This document shows, one piece after another, positions 62,600 through 64,000 of a stretch of 64,000 nt of DNA (positions are counted from its first letter, which is position 1; the number at the start of each line of letters is the position of its first letter). Below the pieces are notes generated by a model. The model saw nothing but the letters and a program-made list of their open reading frames with translations. It was not told the origin of the DNA and did not search any database. Both the position numbers and the translations under genes were made by a program. The stretch comes from Yoonia ponticola (lineage in GTDB: Bacteria > Pseudomonadota > Alphaproteobacteria > Rhodobacterales > Rhodobacteraceae), in NCBI RefSeq assembly GCF_014199395.1, contig NZ_JACIJM010000004.1, positions 186,001 through 250,000 of the forward strand, read 5' to 3'.

Positions 62600-63889
62600 A
62601 TGCATGATATCCGCATGATCCGTGACAATCCCGCCGCCTTTGATGCGGCCCTGTCCCGCCGTGGCGATGCAGCTTTGTCGTCCGAGATTCTGGCGATCGA
62701 CACAGCCCGCCGCGAGAAAATTCAGGCAGCCGAAAACGCGCAGGCCGATGCAAACAAGGCCGCCAAAGAAGTAGGCGCCGCCAAAGGCCGCGGTGACGAG
62801 GATGAATTCCAACGCCTGCGTGCTTTGGTCTCCGAGAAAAAAGCGGACATCGCGCGGCTGAACGACGAAGCCAAAACCGAAGACCAGCGCCTGACCGACC
62901 TTCTCGCCACGATCCCGAACTTGCCATACGACGACGTGCCAGACGGCGCTGACGAGAACGATAACGTCGAAGTGAAAACGTGGGGCAGCGTTCCTGACAT
63001 GAGTTTTGCCAAGGAACACTTTGAAATCCCTGCCGCAATGCCGGGTTTGGATTTTGCGACGGCTGGCAAAACATCGGGCTCGCGCTTTGTGAACATGAAA
63101 GGCGCAGTCGCCCGCGTTCACCGCGCATTGGGTCAGTTTATGATCGACGTGCATGTCGAGGAAAACGGGCTCGAGGAAATCTCGACACCCGTTCTGGTCC
63201 GTGACGAGGCGATGTACGGCACCGACAAACTGCCGAAATTCAGCGAGGACAGCTACCAAACAACCAACGGCTGGTGGCTGATCTCAACCTCCGAAATCAC
63301 GCTGACATACTCCGTCGCAGGTGACGTGCTCGAAGCATCCGACCTACCCCGCCGCATGACCGCGCATACGCTGTGCTTCCGCTCTGAAGCCGGTTCCGCA
63401 GGCCGCGATACATCCGGTATGTTGCGCCAGCATCAGTTCGAGAAAGTCGAGATGGTTACAATCTGCCACCCTGACACATCAGATGACGAACAAAAACGGA
63501 TGCTGCGCTGCGCCGAAGATATCCTAGAGCGTCTCGAAGTTCCCTACCGCACAGTGCTGCTTTGCACAGGTGACATGGGCTTTGGTGCACGTCGGACCTA
63601 TGATATTGAGGCATGGTTGCCCGGTCAAAACGCCTACCGCGAGATTTCTTCGGTTTCCACGACTGGCGACTTCCAAGCGCGCCGCATGAACGCCCGTTTC
63701 AAGCCCGAAGGCGGCGGCAAGCCTGAATTCGTCCACACGCTGAACGGCTCTGGCCTTGCGGTGGGGCGTGCTTTGATCGCTGTGCTGGAAAACGGTCAAC
63801 AGGAAGATGGGTCCATCAATCTGCCAACGGCCCTGCACCCGTATCTGCGTGGCAAAACCAGCATCAGCGCTGACGGCACACTCGTTTAA
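62600..63889 (+). CDS. serS: Seryl-tRNA synthetase
   Basis: 429 residues. N-terminal coiled-coil arm (about 30-105) for the tRNA long variable arm, then class II catalytic motifs: [30 protein letters not shown], motif 2 [35 protein letters not shown] and motif 3 [21 protein letters not shown] at 62600 is preceded by AAGGA; an earlier in-frame ATG at 62528 lacks homology. It ends in a 4-bp overlap with a minus-strand frame. Confidence 0.97.
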   Translation: MHDIRMIRDNPAAFDAALSRRGDAALSSEILAIDTARREKIQAAENAQADANKAAKEVGAAKGRGDEDEFQRLRALVSEKKADIARLNDEAKTEDQRLTDLLATIPNLPYDDVPDGADENDNVEVKTWGSVPDMSFAKEHFEIPAAMPGLDFATAGKTSGSRFVNMKGAVARVHRALGQFMIDVHVEENGLEEISTPVLVRDEAMYGTDKLPKFSEDSYQTTNGWWLISTSEITLTYSVAGDVLEASDLPRRMTAHTLCFRSEAGSAGRDTSGMLRQHQFEKVEMVTICHPDTSDDEQKRMLRCAEDILERLEVPYRTVLLCTGDMGFGARRTYDIEAWLPGQNAYREISSVSTTGDFQARRMNARFKPEGGGKPEFVHTLNGSGLAVGRALIAVLENGQQEDGSINLPTALHPYLRGKTSISADGTLV

Positions 63890-64000
63890 TCAGGTAGCAG
63901 CGGGTCCTTACCAAGCGCCCGCTGCACCGCATCCATCACGTTCGCCAGCGATCCGGGCCTGTAATTTGCGTCACAAGCAATCCGCGCCCGCGTCACCTCT
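63886..64000 (-). CDS. 3' end of an unidentified minus-strand gene
   Basis: An open frame enters from the right edge and ends at 63886; the last residues read [20 protein letters not shown], then [17 protein letters not shown]. Codon composition is typical of the region. Too short to identify. Confidence 0.5.
   Translation of the reverse strand, partial: EVTRARIACDANYRPGSLANVMDAVQRALGKDPLLPD

Noticed and set aside
62483..63259. A 258-codon minus-strand frame opposite serS
   Set aside because: Shadow of serS; its composition is unlike that of neighbouring proteins.

Overview
The window is a contiguous chromosomal segment of an alphaproteobacterium of the order Rhodobacterales, most likely a marine Roseobacter-group member (Octadecabacter/Loktanella/Yoonia-like). 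This rests on the gene set and order: a complete RcGTA-type gene transfer agent cluster next to cysE, a ccmA-B-C-D-G cluster beside an Mth938-like gene and secDF-yajC, a PDH E1-beta with its own lipoyl domain, tRNA-Leu directly ahead of tig, and a LuxI/LuxR quorum-sensing locus. The species cannot be fixed from sequence alone.

Layout. 1-8.9 kb: central carbon metabolism (pgk 3' part, class I aldolase, pdhA-pdhB-pdhC), with a CDF cation exporter, ftsB and a membrane histidine kinase between. 9-24.1 kb (minus strand): cysE, a small GTA-trailing gene, then GTA genes g15 back to g1 (hub, baseplate, tail, connector, capsid, protease, portal, terminase), all open and mostly overlapping by a few bases. 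24.1-25.7 kb: an AT-rich stretch with two unrecognised genes, one membrane-anchored and one exported. 25.9-30.9 kb (minus): fatty-acid synthesis genes fabD-fabG-acpP-fabF followed by mltG. 31-33.7 kb: a cytochrome b561-YceI fusion facing a stand-alone YceI, and a two-TM hypothetical. 34-35.3 kb: rpsF-rpsR-rplI. 35.3-39.4 kb: b561, DUF6151-like, an exported protein, tig, tRNA-Leu(UAG) and a small Hint-domain protein. 39.8-41.6 kb: glnB-glnA. 41.7-46.7 kb: a HEPN-like accessory gene, ilvA, a hydrolase-OsmC fusion, bioY and a DUF6314-like gene. 46.8-56.2 kb: purB, luxI, luxR, an HTH-less LuxR-type receptor, a lone fliG, an LpxL-like acyltransferase, a DUF1223 protein and acnA. 56.3-62.4 kb (minus): cytochrome c maturation, Mth938-like, a fused secDF and yajC. 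62.6-64 kb: serS and the 3' end of an unidentified minus-strand gene.

How it fits together. Most of the window is housekeeping. The GTA cluster makes a small phage-like particle that packages host DNA; in Rhodobacter capsulatus such clusters respond to quorum sensing, so the luxI/luxR/HTH-less-luxR locus about 24 kb away may matter for it, although no direct link is visible here. The least explained parts are non-coding: (i) a 3'-end element (GCTTCTTTGACTTCTT plus GC-rich hairpins) after three genes in the sense direction; (ii) four perfect 20-bp palindromes of one family in two intergenic regions; (iii) operator-like inverted repeats before fda and pdhA, and phased or spaced repeats before fabD and acnA; (iv) a terminator-like hairpin just ahead of tRNA-Leu-tig; and (v) a 12-bp inverted repeat between the GTA capsid and connector genes. 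The best candidate for a little-described regulatory system is the HTH-less LuxR receptor divergent from luxR-luxI.
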